6,472 bases of DNA from Ignavibacteria bacterium (lineage in GTDB: Bacteria > Bacteroidota > Ignavibacteria > Kapaibacteriales > UBA4661): assembly GCA_013298375.1 (NCBI GenBank), contig JAAFHM010000108.1, forward strand, positions 5,498-11,969, in the 5' to 3' direction. Of this stretch, positions 1 to 6,472 are shown piece by piece (within the stretch, counting starts at the first letter, position 1; every line of letters starts with the position of its first letter). The notes beneath the pieces are model-generated. The model was not told the DNA's origin, did not search any database, and saw only the letters and a list, made by a program, of their open reading frames with translations. The position numbers and the translations under genes were made by a program.

Positions 1-1
1 A

Positions 2-289
2 AACATCATCGAACATTCCTACAACGAAGAACGCGGCAAAATTGTCTTTCGCTTTACTATCACGTCGGAAGATATTGCGATTGAAGTGGAAGATTTCGGC
101 GAGCGCGGCAAGGATTATTCGTTGAATGGCGTTGGCGATTACAAATCACTGAAAGAACTCCGCGACAAAAATCAAGGTAGAATGCGGGGTTTGGGCGTGT
201 TTCTTGTCCGAAAAATTATGGATGAAGTTCGCTATGAAGTTGTTCCGGGAGAATTTAATAGAATTTCCATGAGAAAACGTTTGGTCTGA
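2..289 (+). CDS. Anti-sigma factor, RsbW/SpoIIAB-like HATPase kinase (C-terminal part, 5' end outside window)
   Basis: The frame is open from the first bases of the window to a TGA at 287-289, giving about 95 residues without a start, so the gene begins upstream. The fragment opens with NIIEHSY, which matches the N-box of RsbW/SpoIIAB-type GHKL ATPases (consensus NAxxHxY) and binds Mg-ATP. Next come the G1 box VEDFGERG (ATP-binding Asp at D-x-G) and a G2-like segment GLGVFLVRKIMDEVRYE, close to the usual GLGLFLIRxLMDEVxY of the family. Only the N-terminal 40-50 residues of a normal protein of about 140 residues are missing. Family members are cytoplasmic; they bind a sigma factor or another target and phosphorylate a serine on a STAS antagonist. 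The STAS gene follows 68 bases downstream on the same strand, which fits a two-gene operon. The target sigma factor is not in view, and the protein could control something else. Confidence 0.9.
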   Translation, partial: NIIEHSYNEERGKIVFRFTITSEDIAIEVEDFGERGKDYSLNGVGDYKSLKELRDKNQGRMRGLGVFLVRKIMDEVRYEVVPGEFNRISMRKRLV

Positions 290-357
290 TTTCTCAGCGA
301 TACAAGGCTTTATCAGTAATTCAAGGAAATGTATTCACCAATAAAATTCAACAACCA

Positions 358-714
358 ATGAACGAAACAGCAAACTACTCATTACTTTCCGCAACGCCTG
401 ATTGTGCAGTTATTTCGCTCGAAGGCTACGTTAATTTCGATACTGCGGAAGAGATTTATGCATTTATTCAGGCTCAATTGGAAGCGCATTCAGCGAAAAA
501 TCTGGTCTTGGAAGTCTCGGCTGTGGAATACGTTTCAAGTGCCGGAATAGGAGTGTTTATGGCACTTCAAGAGCAGTTACACGCAAGCAATGGTCGCGTT
601 GCGATGGTTAATGCGCCGGAATCGCTTTTGCACATTTTGAAATTAGTCGGAGCGATGGAATATTTCACACTGAGCGAATCGGTAGAAGATGCTGAAAGGA
701 AATTAGCTCTGTAA
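358..714 (+). CDS. STAS-domain anti-sigma factor antagonist (SpoIIAA/RsbV-like)
   Basis: This 118-residue protein is one STAS domain and nothing more, the normal length for SpoIIAA/RsbV. The beta strand VISLEGYVNFDTAEEI near the N-terminus matches the usual GxLDxxTAxxL region. The segment VEYVSSAGIGVFM (residues 56-68) matches the phosphorylation loop (SpoIIAA: FMDSSGLGV). By alignment with SpoIIAA Ser58, Ser61 is the probable phosphorylated residue. The Asp that often precedes it is Ser60 here. In this family the unphosphorylated form binds the HATPase anti-sigma factor and the phosphorylated form does not. The gene sits between that kinase and a SpoIIE-type phosphatase, so both modifying enzymes are encoded next to it. 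The ATG at 358 is preceded by an A-rich stretch without a Shine-Dalgarno site. A strong terminator follows at 777-813. Confidence 0.93.
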   Translation: MNETANYSLLSATPDCAVISLEGYVNFDTAEEIYAFIQAQLEAHSAKNLVLEVSAVEYVSSAGIGVFMALQEQLHASNGRVAMVNAPESLLHILKLVGAMEYFTLSESVEDAERKLAL

Positions 715-776
715 AAAGCTGATAGAACCTTTGTTCCAAGATGTTTTACCTTCAATTTTTCTTGATTTCCCCTTAC

Positions 777-813
777 AGCCGCACGGGTACTAGCTATCCT
801 GCGGCTTTCTTTT
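777..813 (+). terminator. Intrinsic (rho-independent) terminator after the STAS gene
   Basis: The arms AGCCGCA (777-783) and TGCGGCT (800-806) are perfect inverted repeats. Inside them GGGTA (785-789) pairs with TATCC (795-799) with one G-U pair, leaving a five-base loop CTAGC and one bulged C at 784. The T-rich run TTTCTTTT (806-813) follows directly. The T-run lies only on the plus-strand side, so it terminates rightward transcription, ending the HATPase-STAS unit before the large sensor gene. Confidence 0.82.
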
Positions 814-840
814 GAGAAAATATAAAAATCCATAATTTTG
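811..840 (+). promoter_or_regulatory. Putative Bacteroidota-type promoter for the sensor-phosphatase gene
   Basis: TAATTTTG at 833-840 matches the Bacteroidota -7 element TAnnTTTG exactly. TTTG at 811-814 supplies a -33 element after an 18-base spacer (consensus about 19). A start near 845-850 would leave a leader of about 40 bases before the ATG at 889. The -33 element overlaps the T-tract of the terminator. The match is by eye and A/T-rich DNA yields chance hits. The placement just after a terminator and before a gene supports it. Confidence 0.5.
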
Positions 841-888
841 CATTTACTTTTTTGCCATCATCATCACCGTCTTTTCAGCATAAACACT

Positions 889-3800
889 ATGTCCGAGCCA
901 CTTTTTGGTTTAAACAATGCTCAGGAACTTCTACTGCAAACGCCTGATTTTACGCTGCTCAAAAAACACCGGAACAGCGATACATCTGAACGCTTATTCA
1001 AAGTACATCGCACTCCAGAAGCCGCATCATTACTTGCGCGGGAGTTCGCTCTTTTGCGTGATGCAGCTTTGACGTGTGCGCCCGAAGTGCTGGCTATTGA
1101 AGAGTATCAGGGCGAATTGGCATTAGTGATGGCAATTCCTCAAACGCTTGAAAACGGCTTCCGAACACTACGCAATGTCATCAAGAAGGACACAACAAAC
1201 CCCACAAAATTTCGCAAACAACCTCCCTTCAATACCGCACAGAATCTTGCGTTGATGACTGCTCTTGCTTCTTCTCTGGAAAAAGTTCACGCAAAAAATA
1301 TTGTTCACTGTGCCATTACGCCAGAGCATATTCTTTGCTCGCTTCATGCTCTGGAAGGCTCATCAAATATTGATGTTTCGCATATTGCTCTCCTTCATTT
1401 TCTCTACGCAAAGCGCGTGGAAAACGATGCAGATAGCATAAAATCTACGCTTCCTCTGCCTCCCGATGTCCGCTATATTGCACCAGAGCAGACAGGGCGG
1501 GTCAATCGTGCTATTGATTATCGAACGGATTTGTACGCTTTGGGGTGTATTTTTTATGAATTGCTGACGGGAAAAGCACCATTTGAAGCGGGGTCTGAAT
1601 ACCCTGATACCTTAGCAATCCTTCATGCGCACGTAGCCATAGAGCCGATTCCACCGCACTCGCTGAGTGATCCCGCTCCCGAAAAATTATCGCGTTTGGT
1701 GATGAAACTTTTGAAGAAAAACCCTGATGAACGCTATCAAAGCGCGGAGGGTTTGCGACGTGAATTGGCGGAATGTACGGAGCTTTGGCGCACACAGGCT
1801 TCACTGAAGGGTTTTGTGGTCGGCGGAAAAGACCGCAGCGATACATTCACGATTTCGCAAAACATCATCGGGCGCGAAAAAGAACAAGCACGTTTGCGTG
1901 AAGTATTTGAACAGGCAGCAAGCGGAAAGCCTCATCTGTGCTTGCTTGGCGGCTATGCAGGTGCGGGAAAAACTGCTCTTGTGCGAGAATTGCAAAAGCA
2001 AATTTCCCGTAGTTCACCATCTCACAACAAGCCTATTTTTCTTGAAGGTAAGTTCGACCAAGTGAAGCAGAACATCCCGTACAGTGCGCTCTTGCAGTGC
2101 ATGGAGGGTTTTTCGGACAAGATTGTGAGCGAAAGCAAAAGCGCGGTGGAAGCGTGGAAAGGGCGTATTCTGGAGGCTGTTGGCAATAACGGGCGTGTGC
2201 TGACGGCTGCATTCCCAGCGTTGGAGCGGGTTCTGGGTGAGCAGCCTCCCGTGCAGGAGTTAGGCACACAAGAATCGCAAAATCGCTTCCGCCTTGTCGT
2301 AGAGCGCTTTGTACGGGTTTTAGCTCGTGCAGAGCATCCGCTTGTTTTGTTTTTGGATGATATGCAATGGGCGGATTCGGGGACGCTTTCGTTGCTTTTG
2401 CATAGTTTGAAATCGTTGGAAGGTGCATCGTTGCTGGTGATTTGTGCCTATCGCAGTAATGAAGTTGATGAAGGGCATCCATTCTTGCAGACCGCTTCAC
2501 GGCTTGAGTTGGAGGGAGTTGCTATCACACGCACCGAAATTGGCGCGTTGTCCGAAGATGAAGTGCGTGAGATAATTGCGGAAACATTGGCGTTGAAGCC
2601 GCATGAAGTCAAGGAATTATCGAAAACTGTGTTTGAAAAAACGGAAGGCAATCCGCTTTTTGTGGTGCAGCTTCTTCAATCGCTCCACCGCGCCGGAGCG
2701 ATATGGTTCGACCGACCATCCTTTACGTGGAAATGGCGTAACGAAGCGGTTCTGAGCGCAAGTGTCGCGGACAATGTTGTCGAACTCCTCTCCCAGCGTT
2801 TGGCGGAACTTCCCCACGACACCCAACGCATCTTGCAACGTGCCGCTTGCGTGGGCAATCGCTTTGAAGCAGAAATGGTGAGTATTATTGCGGAAACCTC
2901 ATCATTGCTTGTGTTGGAGGCGTTGCATCGTGCGCAGCAAGCGGGATTGATTCAGCAAATTGACATTGGAAAAAATAGTGAAATCGCTACGACAACCACC
3001 CTTTTTGCATTTGTTCACGACCGCGTTCAACAGGCTGCATACAGCATGATACCTGAAACCGAGAGAAATCTTGTGCATTTGAACATTGCGCGACTCTGGC
3101 AAACTCAAGTACAGCACGATGAACGTGCAGAGCGACTTTTTGATGTTGTCGGTCATTACAACAAGGCTTTGAGCCTTGTGCGCGACGACAGTGAGCGCGA
3201 AAGTGTTGCGCTGTTGAATCTTGCCGCAGCCCGCAAAGCCAAGCAGAATACGGTCTTTGGGGCTGCCGCAGAATACATCAAGATTTTTGGCGAACTCACA
3301 CACGACGGTTTTTGGAAAACGCACTACGCAATGATGCGCGAGGCAAGTATTATCGGGGCTGAGGTTGGGTACGCTGTCAGCGACGATACGCTTTTGAAGC
3401 ATCACAGCGACCAACTTTTACAGTATGGGCGTACGCTCATTGACCGTGTTCAGGGCGAAAAAGTGAAGATTGAGGCATTTGCGGCACAAGGGCGTTACAA
3501 CGAGGCTGTTACGGTGGGCAGGCATATTTTAGCGAAGTTTGGTGTGCATCTTCCGCAGAACTCTTCAAAATTTAGTGCCGGCGTTTATTTGTTGCGATTG
3601 CGCAACGTTATCGGGCGTTTGAAAAGCCCTTCACTCCGTGGGCAGGAAAAAACGGTGTCCGATGAGCAAGGAGAAGTAATGAATATTCTCCGACGCTTTA
3701 CGGTTGCTGCTATTACCGGTTCGCAAAATCTTCTTCCCGCAATTTTGTATGTTGCTTGTAAAATCAGCTTGGAAAATGGCTTTGTGGCGACTTCGGGGTA

Positions 3801-3894
3801 TTTTTTCTTTATTGCCGGTATTCTCATGCGTTCGCTGTTTTCAGAAAATACTCTTGCGGATTATTGCTTACAAGCGGGTTTGTTTTTTCAGTAA
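889..3894 (+). CDS. Sensor protein, N-terminal half: kinase-like domain (probable pseudokinase), AAA/STAND ATPase, start of helical repeats; ends at a premature TAA
   Basis: The product has 1001 residues starting at ATG 889. A TTG at 838 is also in frame, but it lies inside the putative promoter and would add an atypical His-rich leader. Residues about 20-310 resemble the Ser/Thr kinase domain of large cyanobacterial/Bacteroidota sensor proteins: Lys38, Glu52 and a well-kept C-lobe (YIAPEQTGRVNR at 196-207, DYRTDLYALG at 210-219). The catalytic loop reads HCAITPEHI (140-148) and the DFG site reads HFL (170-172), so the catalytic and metal-binding residues are missing. The ATPase follows: IIGRE at 326-330, Walker A GYAGAGKT (355-362), GKFDQ at 387-391, Walker B LFLDDMQWAD (487-496), then a winged-helix-like part and HDRVQQAAY (710-718). 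Alpha-helical repeats begin around residue 760. The frame stops at codon 1002, inside a repeat, and homologous-looking sequence continues in the same frame after the stop. Full-length relatives usually continue into GAF plus an output domain. Confidence 0.88.
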   Translation: MSEPLFGLNNAQELLLQTPDFTLLKKHRNSDTSERLFKVHRTPEAASLLAREFALLRDAALTCAPEVLAIEEYQGELALVMAIPQTLENGFRTLRNVIKKDTTNPTKFRKQPPFNTAQNLALMTALASSLEKVHAKNIVHCAITPEHILCSLHALEGSSNIDVSHIALLHFLYAKRVENDADSIKSTLPLPPDVRYIAPEQTGRVNRAIDYRTDLYALGCIFYELLTGKAPFEAGSEYPDTLAILHAHVAIEPIPPHSLSDPAPEKLSRLVMKLLKKNPDERYQSAEGLRRELAECTELWRTQASLKGFVVGGKDRSDTFTISQNIIGREKEQARLREVFEQAASGKPHLCLLGGYAGAGKTALVRELQKQISRSSPSHNKPIFLEGKFDQVKQNIPYSALLQCMEGFSDKIVSESKSAVEAWKGRILEAVGNNGRVLTAAFPALERVLGEQPPVQELGTQESQNRFRLVVERFVRVLARAEHPLVLFLDDMQWADSGTLSLLLHSLKSLEGASLLVICAYRSNEVDEGHPFLQTASRLELEGVAITRTEIGALSEDEVREIIAETLALKPHEVKELSKTVFEKTEGNPLFVVQLLQSLHRAGAIWFDRPSFTWKWRNEAVLSASVADNVVELLSQRLAELPHDTQRILQRAACVGNRFEAEMVSIIAETSSLLVLEALHRAQQAGLIQQIDIGKNSEIATTTTLFAFVHDRVQQAAYSMIPETERNLVHLNIARLWQTQVQHDERAERLFDVVGHYNKALSLVRDDSERESVALLNLAAARKAKQNTVFGAAAEYIKIFGELTHDGFWKTHYAMMREASIIGAEVGYAVSDDTLLKHHSDQLLQYGRTLIDRVQGEKVKIEAFAAQGRYNEAVTVGRHILAKFGVHLPQNSSKFSAGVYLLRLRNVIGRLKSPSLRGQEKTVSDEQGEVMNILRRFTVAAITGSQNLLPAILYVACKISLENGFVATSGYFFFIAGILMRSLFSENTLADYCLQAGLFFQ
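3892..3894 (+). other. In-frame TAA interrupting the sensor-phosphatase reading frame
   Basis: The frame reads ...AGLFFQ, stop, RNGENDPDVLRGQ... with no shift in phase, and no further stop follows until 6246. One base change (for example CAA to TAA at 3892) would restore an open frame of about 1,785 codons from 889. The break falls in the helical-repeat region, away from any domain boundary I can recognise. A sequencing error, a recent nonsense mutation or a true split gene are all possible. Confidence 0.85.
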
Positions 3895-3921
3895 CGCAAT
3901 GGCGAAAATGATCCTGATGTC

Positions 3922-6246
3922 TTGCGCGGGCAGGTTTCGTATGCTGCCACGACGGGGTATTGGTATGCCGCACCTGCGGAAAATATGCGCCAAATCATGG
4001 ATTGGGAGCGAGGTTTATACAGTTTTGGCGTTGTCGAAGAAGCCCAGTACTGTTCGCTACACTATGCGGCAGAAGGATTGCAAAGTAGTATGTATTTGGC
4101 AGAATTGGCTGCTGCGATTCGAGAGAAGGTGACATTCCTTCACAAAAAGCCTATCGAAATTAGTATCTATGCCGGAGAACTCTGGTATCAAGTAATGATG
4201 CGTCTGCAAGAATCCGAGCCGCTTTGGAGCGAGTTTAGTACACTGGACGGCGAGTATTTTTTGGAAAAAGACCGCTTCCAATCCTGCATTGAAAAAAATA
4301 ATACGCTGATTTTGGGCTATTCCTATTGCCATAAAGTTCATTTGGCGGTGCTGGCGCATCAGTATTCAAAAGCTATTGATTTTTACAGAGAGTTTGACAA
4401 ATACAAAGACACAGCTGCCGTTTCGAGTTTGTATCATTGGCAACATCTGTACTTGGGGCTTGCGTACAGTTCGCTCGTGAAGCAAGGCGAGAAGCGGTAT
4501 TGGCGGCAATTCAAGCGCGTCGTGAAAACGCTGAAACGCTGGGCGGGTTGGTCGAAAATGTTCCATCATCGTTATCAATGTTTGCAAGCGGAATTTCTCG
4601 CCCACAAAGCCCTCGCAAACCGCACAAATACGAGAAGCGTGAATACTGACGAAGCAGAGTTTTGGTTTCAAAAGGCAATCGCTTCGGCGCATAGCTACGG
4701 CTTTTTGGGAGATAAGGCGTTGATTTCAGAACGAGCAGGAATGTGGATGCACGAATTGGGAAACACCGAAAAAGCCCGTGAATACTTGCGTTCAGCCTAT
4801 GAACTCTACGGCAACTGGGGCGCATTCGCCCTGCAAGCAATGATGCGAAAAGAGTATGCGGAGTATGTTCAGGATTTTCCGCAGACAAGCCTACAATCCG
4901 CATCAATACGAGAAATACAAGCCTTTTCGCAAGCCTCTTCCGCACAAACATTCGACGTGCTGGCAGTGATGAAATCTTCGCAAGCAATCGCCGGAGAGAT
5001 AGATTTGAAGCGGCTTTTGGAGAAAATGCTGCGCGTTACGGCGGAAAGTTCGGGTGCGCAGCGTGTGGTTTTGCTTTTGCAAGAAACAAGCAAGAATGCT
5101 CAGGAACTCAGAGTAGAAGCGGAGTTCAGAGTTTCGGGCGAACTTGTTTTATTGAGCAATACGCCGCTTTCCGCGCATGAAACGTTGCCGAAAAGTATCA
5201 TTGAACAAACAGCCAAAGAGCGTGAAGCTGTGATTTTACGCCATGCTGCGGCGGAGGGCGATTTTACCAATAATTCCTATTTGAGCGCGAACCGCATAAA
5301 ATCGGTCTTGTCGCTGCCTGTTCTGAATCAAGGAAAACTCGTCGGTGTGCTGTATGCGGAAAATAACTTGATGGAAGGTGCGTTCACGAGCGACCGTGTG
5401 CAGATTCTAACGATGCTGAGTAGCCAAATGGCTATCTCGATTGAAAACGCGCTTTTGGTGGAATCAATCACGAAAATGGAGCGACTCAAAAAAGAAATGG
5501 AAATGGCTGCGGAGGTGCAATTACAGATGCTTCCGAAGGAATTTCCCCAGATTCCGAACTACGAAATAGCGGCGTTCCTCAGCATGGCAAAAGAAGCTGG
5601 TGGAGATTTTTACGATGTGCTGCCACTCGGCAATGCCCGATATTTACTGGTGATTGGGGATGTTTCGGGAAAAGGAATGCCTGCTGCATTGTTTATGAGC
5701 GCGATGGTGAATACCGTCCGAACACAGGTAAAATACTTGACGATGGCAGAATCAAACGAGATTTCACCCAAGCGTATTTTGGAAATTGCCAACGCAATGG
5801 CGCGTCAAAGCATGACGCGGAGAAACTTTGTAACGATGACGGCGGCAGTGCTAGACGCAGAGCGGCATACACTCACTTTTAGCACCGCAGGACACGACCC
5901 CGCTTTGAAGTGGAATCCCGTAGAACGAGCATTGGAGCAGCTTCGGACGGAGGGAATTGCGTGTAATTTCGGAACGGAAGAAGTATTTGCCGCAAAAACG
6001 AGCGAGGAAAGCGTAGCAATAGAGCGGGGTACAACGATTTTTTGGAACACCGACGGCATCACCGAAGCGAAGAATGAACACGCGGAGCAGTTTCAGAATC
6101 GGTACTGGTCAGCAATTATGGACACCGAGCCTGAAACAAGCCCGCAAGCGGCGTTGGAGGCGATTGTCGAGAAAGTACGCTCTTTTCAAGGCACGAAAGC
6201 GCAGTATGATGATATGACGTTGCTTGCAATCAAGAGGGTGGGGTGA
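3922..6246 (+). CDS. Sensor protein, C-terminal half: helical repeats, GAF domain, SpoIIE/RsbU-type PP2C phosphatase
   Basis: The open frame resumes right after the TAA at 3892-3894. The first possible start is TTG 3922; ATG 3985 is the first in-frame ATG. Neither has a clear ribosome site. In numbering from ATG 889, helical repeats run to about residue 1345 (with the WGA motif at 1310-1312 typical of this sensor family), a GAF domain spans about 1360-1524, a short charged helix follows, and a SpoIIE/PP2C phosphatase runs to the end. All phosphatase motifs are present: AGGDFYD (1570-1576), GDVSGKG (1590-1596), STAGHDP (1665-1671), TDGITEA (1721-1727) and YDDMT (1773-1777), including the metal-binding aspartates. 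Such enzymes dephosphorylate phosphoserine on STAS antagonists, and the STAS protein at 358-714 is the obvious substrate (inference). The GAF domain and repeats would tune its activity. If not expressed through the stop, this half would be made only by re-initiation or from an internal promoter. Confidence 0.88.
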   Translation: MRGQVSYAATTGYWYAAPAENMRQIMDWERGLYSFGVVEEAQYCSLHYAAEGLQSSMYLAELAAAIREKVTFLHKKPIEISIYAGELWYQVMMRLQESEPLWSEFSTLDGEYFLEKDRFQSCIEKNNTLILGYSYCHKVHLAVLAHQYSKAIDFYREFDKYKDTAAVSSLYHWQHLYLGLAYSSLVKQGEKRYWRQFKRVVKTLKRWAGWSKMFHHRYQCLQAEFLAHKALANRTNTRSVNTDEAEFWFQKAIASAHSYGFLGDKALISERAGMWMHELGNTEKAREYLRSAYELYGNWGAFALQAMMRKEYAEYVQDFPQTSLQSASIREIQAFSQASSAQTFDVLAVMKSSQAIAGEIDLKRLLEKMLRVTAESSGAQRVVLLLQETSKNAQELRVEAEFRVSGELVLLSNTPLSAHETLPKSIIEQTAKEREAVILRHAAAEGDFTNNSYLSANRIKSVLSLPVLNQGKLVGVLYAENNLMEGAFTSDRVQILTMLSSQMAISIENALLVESITKMERLKKEMEMAAEVQLQMLPKEFPQIPNYEIAAFLSMAKEAGGDFYDVLPLGNARYLLVIGDVSGKGMPAALFMSAMVNTVRTQVKYLTMAESNEISPKRILEIANAMARQSMTRRNFVTMTAAVLDAERHTLTFSTAGHDPALKWNPVERALEQLRTEGIACNFGTEEVFAAKTSEESVAIERGTTIFWNTDGITEAKNEHAEQFQNRYWSAIMDTEPETSPQAALEAIVEKVRSFQGTKAQYDDMTLLAIKRVG

Positions 6247-6249
6247 GAA

Positions 6250-6472
6250 TTAAGGTGAGGTGGTTTTCTTCGGTGGCAACGATGATAAACGCACAACATC
6301 ATAGCCCCTATTTTTGAGTTCGGGATGCGGTTCAAGTCCGATAATGGTGATATTTCCTTGTTCGGGCGCGTAAACCCAAAAAATTCGCCCAGCAGCAGGA
6401 GCATTAGATATTATACAAATTAGCTGTTTTGGCAAAAGCGTGGTATTTTTGTGAACGATGAAACACAAATCC
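6250..6472 (-). CDS. C-terminal fragment of an unrecognised protein, possibly RelE/ParE-like (5' end outside window)
   Basis: On the minus strand a frame is open from the right edge to a TAA at 6252-6250, about 73 residues. A TTG at 6468-6466 could serve as a start, but the frame stays open beyond it, so the gene most likely begins outside the window. The core GRIFWVYAPEQGNITIIGLEPHPE looks like two beta strands joined by a short turn, followed by GYDVVRLSSLP. This resembles the C-terminal sheet of small RelE/ParE-fold toxins, in which an R-I-F/W-V-Y strand is common. That is a shape resemblance only, without a diagnostic catalytic residue. It converges on the phosphatase gene, with three bases between the two stop codons. 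No antitoxin gene is visible here, so the toxin idea stays weak. Confidence 0.45.
   Translation of the reverse strand, partial: DLCFIVHKNTTLLPKQLICIISNAPAAGRIFWVYAPEQGNITIIGLEPHPELKNRGYDVVRLSSLPPKKTTSP

Noticed and set aside
290..357. Possible separate promoter for the STAS gene in the 68-base gap
   Set aside because: No TAnnTTTG-type element at a suitable distance was found. Short spacing and shared orientation favour co-transcription with the HATPase gene.
838..888. TTG start at 838 adding 17 residues (with four consecutive His) to the large sensor protein
   Set aside because: The TTG is part of the putative -7 promoter element, the extension is unlike the family's N-terminus, and the ATG at 889 begins a normal-looking MSEPLFGLNN start.
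1861..1870. AACATCATCG repeated at 2-11 and 1861-1870
   Set aside because: It is a ten-base match inside two unrelated coding regions with different flanks, as expected by chance.
2033..2500. Minus-strand open frames inside the sensor gene (for example 155 codons here and 170 codons at 2902-3414)
   Set aside because: They lie opposite strongly supported coding sequence and their products are low-order and Cys/His/Pro-rich without motifs. They are shadows of the plus-strand gene.
3889..3897. Programmed readthrough or recoding of TAA (context CAG TAA CGC)
   Set aside because: TAA is the stop least prone to readthrough. I see no selenocysteine, pyrrolysine or known readthrough context or downstream structure, so nothing positive supports recoding.
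3704..4132. A 142-codon frame spanning the TAA in another phase, which could suggest a frameshift instead of a nonsense change
   Set aside because: Its translation has no family-like pattern. The conserved repeat sequence is in the same phase on both sides of the TAA, so no frameshift is needed.
6186..6404. A second minus-strand frame of 72 codons overlapping the 6250-6472 fragment
   Set aside because: It runs into the end of the phosphatase gene and lacks protein-like patterning, while the other minus-strand frame has clear alternating beta-strand character.

Overview
The window carries a bacterial partner-switching signalling module plus the end of an unrelated convergent gene. Base composition is moderate (mid-40s percent GC by eye, not computed). 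The genes lack clear Shine-Dalgarno sites, and the best promoter candidate (811-840) fits the Bacteroidota consensus TTTG-N19-TAnnTTTG with an 18-base spacer. Together with the sensor family, this suggests a member of the Bacteroidota/Chlorobiota (FCB) group. That placement is an inference, and no single marker gene here proves it.

Layout: (1) 2-289 +, the C-terminal part of an RsbW/SpoIIAB-like anti-sigma factor ATPase/kinase, cut by the left edge. (2) 358-714 +, a small STAS-domain anti-sigma factor antagonist. (3) 777-813, a strong intrinsic terminator, followed at once by a putative promoter. (4) 889-6246 +, a very large multidomain sensor-phosphatase reading frame interrupted by one in-frame TAA at 3892-3894. 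The first half (889-3894) holds a protein-kinase-like domain, an AAA/STAND-type ATPase and the start of a helical-repeat region. The second half (about 3922-6246) holds the rest of the helical repeats, a GAF domain and a SpoIIE/RsbU-type PP2C phosphatase. (5) 6250-6472 -, the C-terminal end of a convergent gene that runs off the right edge and whose stop lies 3 bases from the phosphatase stop.

How the genes fit together (family knowledge plus inference): the HATPase protein would phosphorylate the STAS protein and hold a sigma factor or other target. The SpoIIE phosphatase would dephosphorylate the STAS protein, which then captures the HATPase protein and frees the target. The large protein would feed a signal sensed by its GAF, ATPase and repeat domains into that switch. 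No sigma factor is visible in the window.

The two most notable points are the single stop codon splitting an otherwise continuous open frame of about 1,785 codons, and the loss of the catalytic residues in the kinase-like domain (HRD Asp to Ala, DFG Asp to His), which makes it a probable pseudokinase. I see no mobile element, CRISPR array, tRNA or rRNA.
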